64,000 nucleotides of DNA from Macrosoma leucophasiata (taxonomy: Eukaryota; Arthropoda; Insecta; Lepidoptera; Hedylidae): assembly GCA_036365455.1 (NCBI GenBank), contig JAWQUS010000030.1, positions 19,240,001 to 19,304,000 of the forward strand, in the 5' to 3' direction. The notes beneath the pieces were generated by a model. It saw nothing but the letters and a program-made list of their open reading frames with translations. It ran no database searches and had not been told where the DNA came from. Within the stretch, counting starts at the first letter, position 1; every line of letters begins with the position of its first letter. The translations under genes and the position numbers were made by a program. This document shows positions 1-9,320 of the stretch, piece by piece.

Positions 1-14
1 AGCTTGTGATGTGT

Positions 15-65
15 AATAAATGTAGGTATTTATATTCATAAGAGATGAATATTACTACATTTATT
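15..65. repeat. Imperfect hairpin near window start
   Basis: Arms 15-25 and 55-65 are exact 11-base reverse complements, and an inner pair (32-39 with 45-52) is also exact. It could be a MITE remnant or a chance AT-rich fold. The rest of 66-541 is AT-rich DNA in which I see no gene or known repeat. Confidence 0.4.
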
Positions 66-541
66 ATTGCCTCTCGACAAATTGAATCATCACACAAAAT
101 TATCGAGTAAATCTATTCTCGTCTACATCACTTAAACTCAAAACCTATCACTTCAAATTGACTTTGAATCCAGTGTCGTAACGCCACAGAACAAATCGAG
201 CGATCATTTCCCGAGATAAAAACGATCCGATGAAAATCGGTAAAGACTCGCCGGCACTTACTTGATCATGGTTGCAGAGGAATCGTTAATGACATGAAGA
301 ATATGAGTGTGAAGACATTAAATCGATGTTAGATTTCGAAAATGTTTGAATTTTTTGTTATAGTTGAAAAATATAATTAAGCGAGACTATTTTAAAGGGG
401 ATAATTTTTTGATTGGATATCAGCGTGAGATGATCCGCCACTATGATTTGATAGAATATATTATTTGAATGGCGTGCTTTTTAATATGAGTGAAGTAATA
501 TTTAGGAATTGTAAATATTTTAAACAAAATTTCCTTGAATT

Positions 542-588
542 CATGCATTTTCTTCTGCCTGCCCCTTAGGGGATTACAGGCGTGAAGT
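542..588 (+). repeat. SINE family T, 3' end fragment
   Basis: Matches the last 45 bases or so of the T SINE seen whole at 22743 and 43671, including the CCCCTTNGGGG hairpin and the GGCGTGAAGT end. Only the tail is kept. Confidence 0.65.
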
Positions 589-703
589 AGATAAGATACT
601 ATGCTAACTACTATGCTAAATAAAGGTAGACAGCTACCTTAGAGAAATATATATTCCCGTTCAATTTTATTTTGAACGTGCGAACAAAATAGTCTTCCTT
701 AAT

Positions 704-774
704 TTTATGTTGTTTGTATAATTTTTATGACATAGTCGACAACTATGTCATAAAAATTATACAAACAACATAAA
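704..774. repeat. Perfect inverted repeat, 33-bp arms, 5-base loop
   Basis: Bases 704-736 are the exact reverse complement of 742-774, with the spacer CGACA. The arms are AT-rich and show no decay. A recent palindromic insertion or foldback fits. No flanking repeat family or TSD was recognised. Confidence 0.9.
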
Positions 775-1231
775 TGATGGAATTATTTGTGTCAATCTTA
801 ACATTTATCTTAACGCTCCATTAAAATCTGCACTTTCTACGAGCCGATGAACATGAAAGTTAACATACGTCACATCTAGTCATTTCACACCACGATCAAA
901 ACTAGAGGCGGCCCGTGGGAAACTCCCACCGGAGCTCTGACAGCCGCGATGTCCGCTCTCGAATCGCCCTGACAGCTGACACGATCCGCGACCGATATGA
1001 TTATCTGGCCGATGCCTATCTCGTGAGGAAGCCTTCATCCGGAAATGAAGCTTCACACTTGAACTTAGGGTTAGCGGTGTCGATAATCAATTTTGGAAGA
1101 GTGGTAGGTACGATTACAATCAGGAGTCTGGCAATAATTTATGTATTAACTAGCTGACCTATTAACTAGCTGACTAGACGTACTTCGTATTGCCTCAGAA
1201 TGAAATAATGTGTCAAAGATTTGATAGATAC
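775..1231. other. No gene seen
   Basis: Contains a moderately GC-rich patch around 905-1030 without recognisable coding features. The open frame at 915-1157 has no domain and is probably chance. Confidence 0.5.
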
Positions 1232-1430
1232 AGACTATTGGTATGGGTTAACAAAATTGTGGTTTTTACTATTTCCCTTCAATTTCTTCATATTTTCTTA
1301 CCTTTTAAACCTTCCCTGGACTTCCAAAAATCATTCATAACCAAAATTAACCAAATCCGTCCACCCGTTCTCGAATTTTAGCGAGTAAAACGAACAGCAA
1401 TTGATTTTTATATATATATTTATGTATTTA
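1232..1430 (+). repeat. Repeat family K (LINE-like 3' end)
   Basis: Shares a long stretch with 46155-46327 and more loosely with 15195-15345, including CCGTTCTCGA, then TTTTAGCGAG and a TATATA tail. The end structure resembles 3' ends of non-LTR elements common in Lepidoptera. The clade is not assigned. Confidence 0.55.
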
Positions 1431-1450
1431 TTCCATCATCATGTCGTCAT

Positions 1451-1510
1451 ATAATCCGAAAGATGTCCACAGCTGGACCAATGCTTCCACATGAGGGGGA
1501 TATGCCGTAA
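1451..1510 (+). repeat. MITE family Y fragment
   Basis: Resembles the start of the Y copies at 51625 and 60913 (a GTCCAC.GCTGGACCAA motif followed by GGGGGATATGCC). Only about 60 bases remain. Confidence 0.5.
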
Positions 1511-1680
1511 TCAAAAAGAATTCTTTGATCTGAATTAATAGTTTTTTTAAAGCTATTGCATAGCTTCTATCGCGGGCCTTGAGCGCGGGGACCGAATTCA
1601 GAAATTCCGTAACCCAAAAAACCTGACGCTCCGGATTACAAATTTTAAAGTCATGTATAATTTCGCCGTCCGGCCTCGTG

Positions 1681-1761
1681 GGTAGCGTGGACGAGCGGTC
1701 TAGGCGCTGGTTTAAGGCACCAGTCTCTTCGGAGGTGTGGGTTCGAATCCCACCGCTGCCA
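1681..1761 (+). tRNA. tRNA-Leu (anticodon AAG)
   Basis: The acceptor stem GGTAGCG pairs with CGCTGCC (one G-U) and is followed by discriminator A. The anticodon stem CTGGT/ACCAG encloses the loop TTAAGGC, giving anticodon AAG for CUN leucine codons. A variable arm CTCTTCGGAGG and an intact T-arm with GGTTCGAATCC (B box) follow. The D-arm reads GGACGAGCGGTCTAGG, where I expect GGCCGAGCGGTCTAAGG: one substitution that weakens the D stem and one missing base. It may be a functional variant or a young pseudogene. It stands alone, transcribed by RNA polymerase III if active. Confidence 0.75.
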
Positions 1762-1767
1762 AGATTG

Positions 1768-1772
1768 TTTTT
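1768..1772 (+). terminator. Pol III T-run after tRNA-Leu
   Basis: Five thymines begin seven bases after the tRNA discriminator base, and a longer T-run follows at about 1778. This is the usual RNA polymerase III stop and argues that the tRNA locus could still be transcribed. Confidence 0.65.
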
Positions 1773-3089
1773 ATTCATTTTTTTTATTGTTTGTTTTTCT
1801 ATTCAATATTTAAAAAGTGGTACATTTTAATAGAAAATTATTGTTTCATTTTTCTATTTTTTTTTCTTTTATTTTCATTTTATTTTGTTTTGCATAATTT
1901 TAGTGACCACACTTAACCCATTAACTGTAACATTGCAAACACAATACCTTAAACAATGAATGAATGAATGAATGAAAAAATGAAATATGAAATAATAATT
2001 TATTTTCTTACCACAATACACATAACAAAGGAGATCCGCCACTTTGTATGGGGCATTGGTACATAATTGTACATCAATAAAACTTTTCGTCCTCAGACAT
2101 TAGTACATATACTACTATTTAAAACATATTTCACTGCGTTGACGCGTGGGGTTCATGAGATATACCAATTTAAAAATTGTAAGAATGAAGTCGTTTTTCC
2201 GCCATATTTATTTTTATTTTCGTACTAATAGGCGCTAATTTAAAATTGACGGTTTGTAGATTGCTATTATCGCTAAGAAAGTGATTTGTACACTAAATAA
2301 TCACGCTTGTATCCACAAATACCTACCTATGAATGCTTTTCACTGAACACCGAGCACTTTTTTTTGGCAAACTCCAGTCTGCTTTTGCAGATTATAATAA
2401 ATTGTTTACAGAAAAACTAACGAACACGATCCACTGACTTGAACAGAAACCTCTAGCACTACCTACGTATTTCAGTAAATACTCATCTGGTTGTTGGCAA
2501 ATTAAAATTAAATCTAACGTGTACTTTCACTTATTTTTCTATTTATTATATAACCGATTTTTTTTAATATGATTAATCGATACTTTCTGATACAATAATT
2601 ATATCCTACGCCATTACATTTCATTACGTTCCTTTCTACGCCATCATAAATATCAAAAGTACAGATTTTTTCAAAAACTGTTTTAAATACTTTTCCGGTG
2701 GTTTTCAGTATAATATTATACTGAAAAATTTACAGCTCTATGCGCACAAATTTTATGTAAAGTATTTGTTCATGTACAATCTATGTACCATTTTGGCTGA
2801 TCTCCATTATTATTATTTCAACGATTGAAGAAGGAAATAATACATTTCAAAGTATATTGTTGAAGACTGGTACCTAAGCTAGGCTTTATGGGCCTGTGTT
2901 TCGGGTCAACAGGTCTCCACTCTCTGCCACGTACACATTTTGGTGCTTATTACAATTTAAAAAAGAAAAATAAAGACAATTTAACAATGCAAACACTCAC
3001 ATGTGATTCATGGGCACTTCATGGGTCATGAAACCTGTTAAGTTCCATACGCATTTATACTGTGTCCATTGGGGACATTTTTAATGATT
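1773..3089. other. AT-rich DNA, no gene
   Basis: Includes a short TGAA microsatellite at 1956-1975 and the palindrome at 2702-2727 listed separately. No open frame of note and no repeat family shared with the rest of the window was found. Confidence 0.5.
2702..2727. repeat. Perfect 26-bp palindrome
   Basis: The half TTTTCAGTATAAT is followed immediately by its exact reverse complement. It is AT-rich, with no loop. Origin unknown. Confidence 0.85.
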
Positions 3090-3376
3090 GATTTTTTTTA
3101 TTTTAGAGAAGTGGCAAACAAGTATGCAGTTCACATTGATGTTAAGTGATGACTGCAGCCTATAGACACCCACAAAAAGACCGAGGTCAAAATGCAGATG
3201 CGTTACCACTCCTGAGGCCTAAGGTGTTATGCCCTTGTGCCGGAAATTACAGGGCCGTACATTACCACCTGACCGGAACACGATAGTGCTGAACACTACC
3301 ATTTAGCGGCAAGTATATTAGGTAATGCGGTAGTGCTTACACCCGCGAGCTCCGTCACTGGAGCTCTACCACCAGT
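3090..3376 (-). repeat. SINE family A, near full length
   Basis: Read on the minus strand it starts CTGGTGGTAGAGCTCC with the GAGCTCC/GGAGCTC hairpin and ends at an A-rich tail (T-run at 3089-3100 on plus). It shows strong similarity to the copies at 33236, 46742, 51860 and 63329. No protein is encoded. Confidence 0.85.
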
Positions 3377-3639
3377 AAAAAAGATTATATTTCTGCTCAG
3401 TTACTTATTAGTAGCGGCAGACGTACTGTAGCTTTTCACATAAGAAGGTCAAGCCCCTGGCAACCCTACGAGCAAAGTAGGTGCGATTTTGCGATGAGTG
3501 ATGGTACTGGATTGGAAACAAGTTTTATGCTTTTGTTCTGACTTGTAGATGCTTGTGTTGTGATTAATGATGCTTGTCTGTATGTTTTTTAAAGTGTACC
3601 TAACGGTAGAGCGAAATTTAATGTTCGTAATTTACGCCC

Positions 3640-3850
3640 CTATGGTATGTATGTATGTATATTCACGACAGGCCCCTAACGGGGTAGGCAGAGAGTGTAG
3701 AGCGCCAGATATCCCGGTTCTGACAAACCTCTCGTGCCTCGTCTACTTTCATCATTCTCTTCATACATGCACGCCGATTCCTAGGACTTTTGATCCCACC
3801 ATCAGACAGAACTCGACCTATTTGGTCATGGTAGGTCGGTTTTGGTCCCT
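3640..3850 (-). repeat. LINE family R, 3' fragment
   Basis: Carries the last 60 or so codons of the R LINE reading frame on the minus strand, ending at the GACCTGGCGTGA-type stop (here changed) and an ATAC-rich tail. It is degenerate compared with the copy at 53290-53811. Confidence 0.7.
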
Positions 3851-3910
3851 ATGGTGTAGTGAGGAAAGCAATTTTAATATTGCTACACCGAGGTTCTGGG
3901 CTGGATGTAA

Positions 3911-4340
3911 GTAGCTTTTTTTTTACGGGGGGAAACTCGCATTGGCACTAGCCGTCTAGGGGAAAATATGGCGGGTAGTGTAAGACTCGTACTCACTAAA
4001 ACCCCGCGGTGTTTCGACTTGTCCGCCATCAGTAACGGGGTCACTGCTCGTTTCCGGGCCCTCCACAAGTTGAGCTCTTTGGCTCCAACCAACATTAGTG
4101 GCGTGCGGAACACGTACACGCCACCCAGCTTGGGACCTTTCTCCCTTTGGGCGACGGACACCCCTAATTCGACGCCCGGCGGTCTCTGCTCAGACCACTC
4201 ACAACACCTGGCGTCCCAAGACGCCCGGATAGAGGGGTTCGATTCGTACCCAGTTCGGCCTCGAGGGAATGGAAGTGTCGTCCCGTCCTCGTGGTCGCTC
4301 CTCCCCAGCCGTCTCCCCTCCCTTACTTACTTAAAGTCTT
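3911..4340 (-). repeat. GC-rich LINE 3' region, possibly R1-like
   Basis: On the minus strand this GC-rich stretch ends in a run of nine As (plus-strand T-run at 3909-3917), as expected for a retroposon 3' end. It shares GTCCGTCGCCC, the GGCGTGCG pattern and the GGGGTTTTTAGTG-like block with 61160-61487. The frame open at 3968-4423 on plus appears to be chance. Confidence 0.55.
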
Positions 4341-4440
4341 CTGTCCCTTTTGTTTCAAGTAAGTTTTTTTCCAATTTCGTATCCCACTTGGTACCTCAGA
4401 ACACTGGGGTTGGGATGGGGTAGAGTTGACGAAGATTTCT

Positions 4441-5432
4441 GAATTTGCTCCTCTGAGATTTGTTATCCAAAGTCGTTGAATCATATAAGTTTATATCAGT
4501 GTGTTAAGTAAATCAATTATCAATATATTATTATCAATCGAAACTATCATCTATTTAAGTCCAACTATACACGATATCTTTGGAACAGGCCTTCACCTGA
4601 GAGGGGTTCCTTATGTCAAAAGTAAGATTCATAAATATAAGTCAATTGTACACTTTTTGAAATTGGAAATAATAGGCTTTTTTATTTATTTATATTTTTT
4701 TTATTTTTTATTTTTATTTATACACGATACAGGTTGCATTTCTCTGAGATCTCCGAGATATCGGGATTATCATTAGTAGATTACCAAATAAAGCGATGCG
4801 TCCAATTGGCTGTCGGTATAAATAACCGGTGTGAAAATAACGCGACGAAGTGTCGTAGAAGTGCGAGCAGTCTTGGTGGGCGTGCGCGTCGCTGAAAAAT
4901 GTACACGTAAAGTGACTGAATGTGGCGGTCGCTTCCATCTCTTAAGCCCAGTGTTCACTGCTAGCGGAGCGGACCCATTAAGGACTCCGCTTAAGTCGCT
5001 AAAGTGAACTGCTTACTTTTATTTCTATCAATAAATAGTCAACCACAGAAGGGACTGAGAGTATAATTTAACTATGTCAGCTCTAAAGAGCGGTGTAGAG
5101 TTTACTCCTTATTTCAGGGTTCCGTATTTATATCAAATACTCAGGTCTACTGTCCGTTGAAGCTGTGAAAAAAATCGATGCCAACACAATCAAAAGATAC
5201 AGCCGTTTAAGCTGCAAATTTCCCTAAATTTTCGAAACTCGCAAGGGAATCAAATCCTACAGAGTACTTCCTGTGAACTCAGAATCTTGATACCAAGCAA
5301 CGTTTTATGACACAGATAAAGGAAACATTGTGGAAACCGTAAACTCAAAATAAGTCGGCTATTTTTTGAAAAAAAAAAATGTTCGGTTCATCCATAGGGT
5401 TGGATGAAACTGCACGCTAGCGGCTCATCGTA
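4441..5432. other. No gene seen
   Basis: The region is AT-rich with some GC-richer bases at 4800-5000. It has a GGTTCCGTAT piece at 5117 that may belong to the GGTTCCG repeat. No coding domain was recognised in the short frames present. Confidence 0.45.
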
Positions 5433-5434
5433 TA

Positions 5435-6762
5435 TTGGTTGGGGAAAAAGTTTCTTCGCATTTTTTAAGATAATTCAAAACATTTTTTAATATAGTTTAT
5501 TTAAATTTAACTAAAGTATGTATGTACCATTTTGTTCGATAACCTTTTGCCATCTTGTAGGTAGGGACATGATCTCATTGCTATAAAAATTTTGGGACTT
5601 CTCATCAAAATACCGCGACAAGTGGATTTGGCAGTCCTCTCGTGATGTTAACCTAACATTGCATAAAGAATTCTGAAGAGACCGAAACAGGTGGAAATCT
5701 GAAGGCGCAAGGTCAGGACTATACGGCGGATGCATTAACACCTCTCAGCCAAACTCTCTTAATTTTTGCTGAGTGGCTATAGATGTGTGGCGAAGAAGGT
5801 CTAGCGTTATCATGATGAAACACCACACCCCTTCTGTTGATCAATTCCGGCCGCTTTCTCTCAACTTCTTGCTTTAATCTCATCAGTTGTTCGCAGTAGA
5901 GTTCAGAATCGATAGTCCTGCCTGGTGGTGATAGCTCATAATGAATAATGCCCTTCCAATCCCACCACACACACAACATCACCTTATTGCGAGTTAACCC
6001 GGGTTTCGCCACAGTCTGTGAAGCCTGACCGGCCTTTGACCACGACCTTTTTCGCACGTTCTTGTCGTACGTGATCCACTTTTCATCCCAGTTATCAGCT
6101 TCTTCAAAAATGATTCGGTTTCATTACGTCGTAATAAAGAATCACAAATGAGTACACGGTTCATTAGGTTTCTTTCAGTGAGCTCGTGAGGTACCCAAAT
6201 ATCGAGCTTTTTTTTGTACCCAGCTTTTTTCAAATGCGCCAAAACTGTTTTGTGATCAATTCTCAGTTCTTCAGCTATGTCGTAACTACTGATATGTCGA
6301 TCTTGCTCCACTTTTTCAAAAATGGCATCCATTTTATCCGTAATAGGGCGACCAGAGCGAGGTGCATCTTTGACATCAAAATTTCCGGATTGAAAACGCT
6401 TAAACCAAATTTGTCCTACTCTCACAGACACTGCACTAGGTCTATAAACATCGCAATTTTTTTTCGCGGCTTGCGTTGCATTTTGACCATTTTTGTAGTA
6501 AAATTTTAAAATGTATCGAATTTCTTCATTAGATTCACTCATCTTGACAGTACGAAAAACAAATGAAAATCACACATTTGCCTAATTTGAATTTGGAATT
6601 ATGTTCTTTAAAATTTTAACTTTCAATGATACCAAAACCAGCCAGATACAAATACTACAGCCAAAGAGATTTTATTACAAGTTCATACATACTATAATGC
6701 GAAAAGACTTTTTCCCCAACCTATTACATACTATAATGCGAAAAGACTTTTTTCCCAACCTA
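5435..6762 (-). mobile_element. mariner-like DNA transposon (DD34D type), inactive
   Basis: The left terminal inverted repeat TTGGTTGGGGAAAAAG begins at 5435 after a TA. The right end carries the inverted copy of TAGGTTGGGGAAAAAG, itself tandemly duplicated (see 6687-6764). The length of about 1.3 kb, one transposase gene and TIRs of about 28 bp fit mariner. A clean TA on the right side is not seen. Confidence 0.9.
5511..6542 (-). pseudogene. mariner transposase, broken into three frames
   Basis: The start at 6542 gives an N-terminus MSESNEEIRYILKFYYKNGQ, the paired helix-turn-helix DNA-binding region of mariner transposases, with the SGRP linker motif. The first catalytic aspartate (DEKW) is shifted out of frame by a missing base near 6088. 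The second (HHDNARP) lies in the next frame. A 7-base insertion near 5795-5803 and a stop at 5745-5747 (in the place of a tryptophan) separate it from the third (YSPDLAPSD), and the remainder runs to NGTYIL and a stop. All three catalytic blocks can be seen, so the copy was once complete, but it cannot make a working enzyme. Confidence 0.9.
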
Positions 6763-6764
6763 TT
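6687..6764. repeat. Tandemly duplicated mariner right TIR (2 x 39 bp)
   Basis: Units 6687-6725 and 6726-6764 are the same length and differ only by a C/T change in the T-run. Each contains the TIR inner border AATGCGAAAAGAC and the outer CCCAACCTA. Confidence 0.9.
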
Positions 6765-7221
6765 ATATAAAATGTATTATTATTCTATTTATTTGCTCGT
6801 TTTAAATTATGTGTTTTACTAAAAATATTTAATACTTGACATTTTAAAATTTTGTATACCTACCTATGTAGTTTTTTATTCCTATGATTTTAGTAATTTG
6901 ACATTGTGAAATTTTAAATGTATTTTTATTAAGCGACTTCAAAGGAGGACTATTGAATATTGTATATTTTTTTTATTGTGTACCTTAATTATTATTGTTC
7001 TGTATGGATTTTAATATCTGAATTAATTAAATAAATAAAAATAAATAAATAACACAATGTTACGCTAGCCGGTTCTGTCTAGCATCGGCAATTTCTCGAC
7101 GCATCCAGCTTGGCTTTACCAGCTGTAACCACAGCCAGTAATGTCATTGGCACACCGCACCGCACCGCGTGGTGTTGGTGCTATGACGCAAGCGCAGAAA
7201 TGACCGACGGCCGGTAGTAAA
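6765..7221. other. AT-rich DNA, no gene
   Basis: AT-rich to about 7050 with an AAATAAATAA-rich stretch at 7020-7052, then a GC-richer part from 7070. No domain or shared repeat was recognised. Confidence 0.4.
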
Positions 7222-7290
7222 CACGGAGTACGCGTCATTCACAGATGCCACCGGAAGCTATCGCTGTGTGCGTGGAGATAGGGTTGCGTA
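7222..7290 (+). repeat. Dispersed direct repeat, copy 1
   Basis: Matches 7631-7699 over 69 bases (CACGGA start, GCGTCATTCA, GTGGAGATAGGGTTGCGTA end). No coding capacity. Confidence 0.75.
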
Positions 7291-7630
7291 CTCATTGTGT
7301 TGTACAAAATGTATAAATTACAACTAGCTGTTGTACGAGTCTTTTTGATGTTGTTTTGGATTCTATACAATTATTTGTTTTTAATTTATTTTTGTATTTT
7401 GACTGATGTGTACCTACCTAATGGCTTGTTTTATGTGAGGAGAACAGGCGTGAAGTTACGTATTATACAAGAATCCGGCTCAGTGGTTCAGCAGTAAAAG
7501 CGTATTAAATAGCTGTACAGATTAAGTTTTAGAACTAAAGTATATTGCGTCTCAGAAACCAAATTATTGATTGATTGGCTGGCGGAATTTATATGCTCAA
7601 TCTATCTGATGATACTGAAGAAATTATTGA

Positions 7631-7699
7631 CACGGAACTCGCGTCATTCATAGATGTCACCGCCTGCTTTCACTGTGTGCGTGGAGATAGGGTTGCGTA
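7631..7699 (+). repeat. Dispersed direct repeat, copy 2
   Basis: Second copy of 7222-7290, about 409 bp downstream, with scattered differences in the middle. Together they could be ends of an unrecognised element. The intervening and following DNA (to 7955) has no gene. Confidence 0.75.
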
Positions 7700-8266
7700 G
7701 GTATATTCTATTCTCATCACCCGGACCCATTACCAACTCCGACGGTGGCACCGAACACCTCGAAAACTGTTAGGTTAAATTAAGATTAGGTGCCTGCTTA
7801 CAGGGATATCTCGGATCAGAAATGCATGGAAATAGTAAATATTGTGAGTTTCTTAATATCCTATGTTTAGCCCCGTATACCGATGGGTAGGAAGGGGGGA
7901 AGGAGGTAGTGGGCAATTAATTATCCCTCGATAATACAGGACCCCAGTCAGAGAACATGTAATAATAATTCGAATAGAATGGCCACTTCGACGTCCCGCC
8001 CGATTTCCCCGCCTCACCCAACCTAATAGCCCCCACTGACGATCAGTTAAACTGATCAGTCGGACTGACGTAAAACTAAAATTTGATCGTCAATGGCGAA
8101 TCATAAATCCACAGTTTTAACTGAAGACGCGCCCGGAATTTTTCCGTACATTTTATAATCCAACCAGTGTTGCCAACTTAGTGGATTTTCCACTAAAGTT
8201 GGTGGTTTCAATCGCCCATTATTTTGGTCGGCTAATAGGTGATATTACGCGTCAGATATTTTATTA

Positions 8267-8380
8267 TTTAAAGAAAAATGGAAAGAAAAATTTGACTTCA
8301 GGCGAGACTCGAACTCGCGGCCTACTGGGAATCTAGTCCAGCCGCTCTTCCAATTGAGCTACTGAAGTCCTGCCCGATTT
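8267..8380 (-). repeat. tRNA-derived unit, copy 1
   Basis: On the minus strand (8368 to 8294) it folds as a tRNA-like molecule: acceptor ACTTCAG/CTGAAGT, D-arm TAGCTCAATTGG, and T-arm GCGAG-TTCGAGT-CTCGC. The anticodon region CTGGACTAGATTCCCAG is not canonical (position 37 is not a purine; possible anticodon AGA). A T-run follows the 3' end. Two extra bases in the anticodon to variable region suggest a tRNA-derived repeat rather than a working tRNA. More diverged relatives lie at 26888 and 35620. Confidence 0.7.
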
Positions 8381-8553
8381 GTCAAATCTTTCCTTCACAT
8401 TTATTGCATTGCTGTATGGTAGCAGTAGCGCCATCTATTGCCAACTATGCTAGTTAGGCAACCGATATAATAGACTTTGCAGTTTATTGAATATCGTAAA
8501 GAAGTCGCTTTTACCCTTAATAATTGTTTTATATTATTTCGCATTAACACATG

Positions 8554-8709
8554 CTTGTGAAATATTTTTTAAAGAAAAATGGAAAGAAAAATTTGACTTC
8601 AGGCGAGACTCGAACTCGCGGCCTACTGGGAATCTAGTCCAGCCGCTCTTCCAATGGAGCTACTGAAGTCATGCCCGATTTTTTTTTTCTTTAAAAAATA
8701 TTTCACAAG
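8554..8709. repeat. 26-bp perfect inverted repeat around the second tRNA-like unit
   Basis: Bases 8554-8579 and 8684-8709 are exact reverse complements (CTTGTGAAATATTTTTTAAA and on). They enclose the second tRNA-like unit, and the inner part of the left arm is the same leader that precedes copy 1. Confidence 0.9.
8568..8681 (-). repeat. tRNA-derived unit, copy 2
   Basis: Repeats 8267-8380 exactly 301 bp downstream with only a couple of base changes (CAATGGAGC for CAATTGAGC, GTCATG for GTCCTG). The tRNA-like part is 8595-8670 on the minus strand. The unique DNA between the two copies (8381-8553) has no gene. Confidence 0.75.
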
Positions 8710-8715
8710 TACATT

Positions 8716-8835
8716 CGTACATTACCACCTGACCGGAACATGATAGTGCTAAACACTACCATTTAGCGGCAAGTAGATTAGGTAATGCGGTGGTGCCTAC
8801 GCCCGCTAGCTCCGTCACTGGAGCTCTGCCACCAA
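8716..8835 (-). repeat. SINE family A, 5' part only
   Basis: Starts abruptly at CGTACATTACCACCTGACCGG and ends at the GAGCTCC hairpin end. The 3' half and the A tail are missing. It abuts the right arm of the inverted repeat. Confidence 0.8.
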
Positions 8836-9320
8836 TTTAAAAATTTGAATTGTTCAGTATTGTTGCTCAATATTAATAACAGAAAGAATGATGTCAAACT
8901 GATTTCAAAGAACTTTTTTTTTTGTAAGTAACAGGCCATCGATGTCTTGTTTTTGTACTATATTGACATAATTATAAATTATAATAAATCCTGATTCTGA
9001 TGCCGATTCAAATATTTTTACTTCAAACAAATTAGCACACCATAATTAATTTACAAGGATTTCCAAAAAGCCGGCCCTCTATTAGAGACAATTACCTTAG
9101 ATTTAGCATCAGTTCCATTTGACATTAGTATCAGTTCGTGAATGGGGAAATCTAGTTGGCATAAATCGTTTGGAGTGACGCCACAGTTTTATGACAAAAG
9201 TTTTACGAAAAATTGACCGTCAATGTGGGCTATAAGTGCTACGCAATCTTGTACGTGCTACGCACACAGGTGCACGTGTAAATACACGTCACTGATTGAT
9301 GTCTGTGTAAAAGGCCTTAT

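Larger units (their letters stand above)
8027..9232. mobile_element. Non-coding TIR element with TAA target duplication
   Basis: The ends TAGCCCCCACTGACGATCA and (reverse strand) TAGCCCACATTGACGGTCA match with three differences. TAA flanks both ends (8024-8026 and 9233-9235), and removing the element rejoins repeat F. A 3-bp TAA duplication fits PIF/Harbinger-like transposons, but I see no transposase. It carries later insertions: two tRNA-like units and a piece of SINE A. Confidence 0.75.
7956..9320 (+). repeat. Repeat family F, split by an inserted element
   Basis: The left part, 7956-8026, matches the first half of F at 54391 (a CGACGTCCCGCCCGATTTCC block). The right part, 9233-9320, matches its second half (ACGCACACAGGTGCACGTG, then GATTGATGTCTGTGTAA). 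The 1206 bp between them are a separate insertion. Confidence 0.75.

Noticed and set aside
1428..1778. 116-codon minus-strand frame across the tRNA-Leu
   Set aside because: It is antisense through the tRNA and a MITE fragment; the residues have no domain and come from those sequences.
3090..3376. Family A as a Helitron, because a hairpin lies about 10 bases from one end
   Set aside because: The opposite end is an A-run in many copies and there is no CTRR terminus or A/T insertion pattern; a SINE or LINE-tail retroposon fits better.
3968..4423. 151-codon plus-strand frame
   Set aside because: It lies antisense in the GC-rich LINE 3' region shared with 61160; no domain, and the second copy has no matching frame.
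8294..8369. Functional tRNA
   Set aside because: The anticodon arm is abnormal, extra bases occur in the variable region, and diverged dispersed copies exist; a tRNA-derived repeat is more likely, though not excluded.
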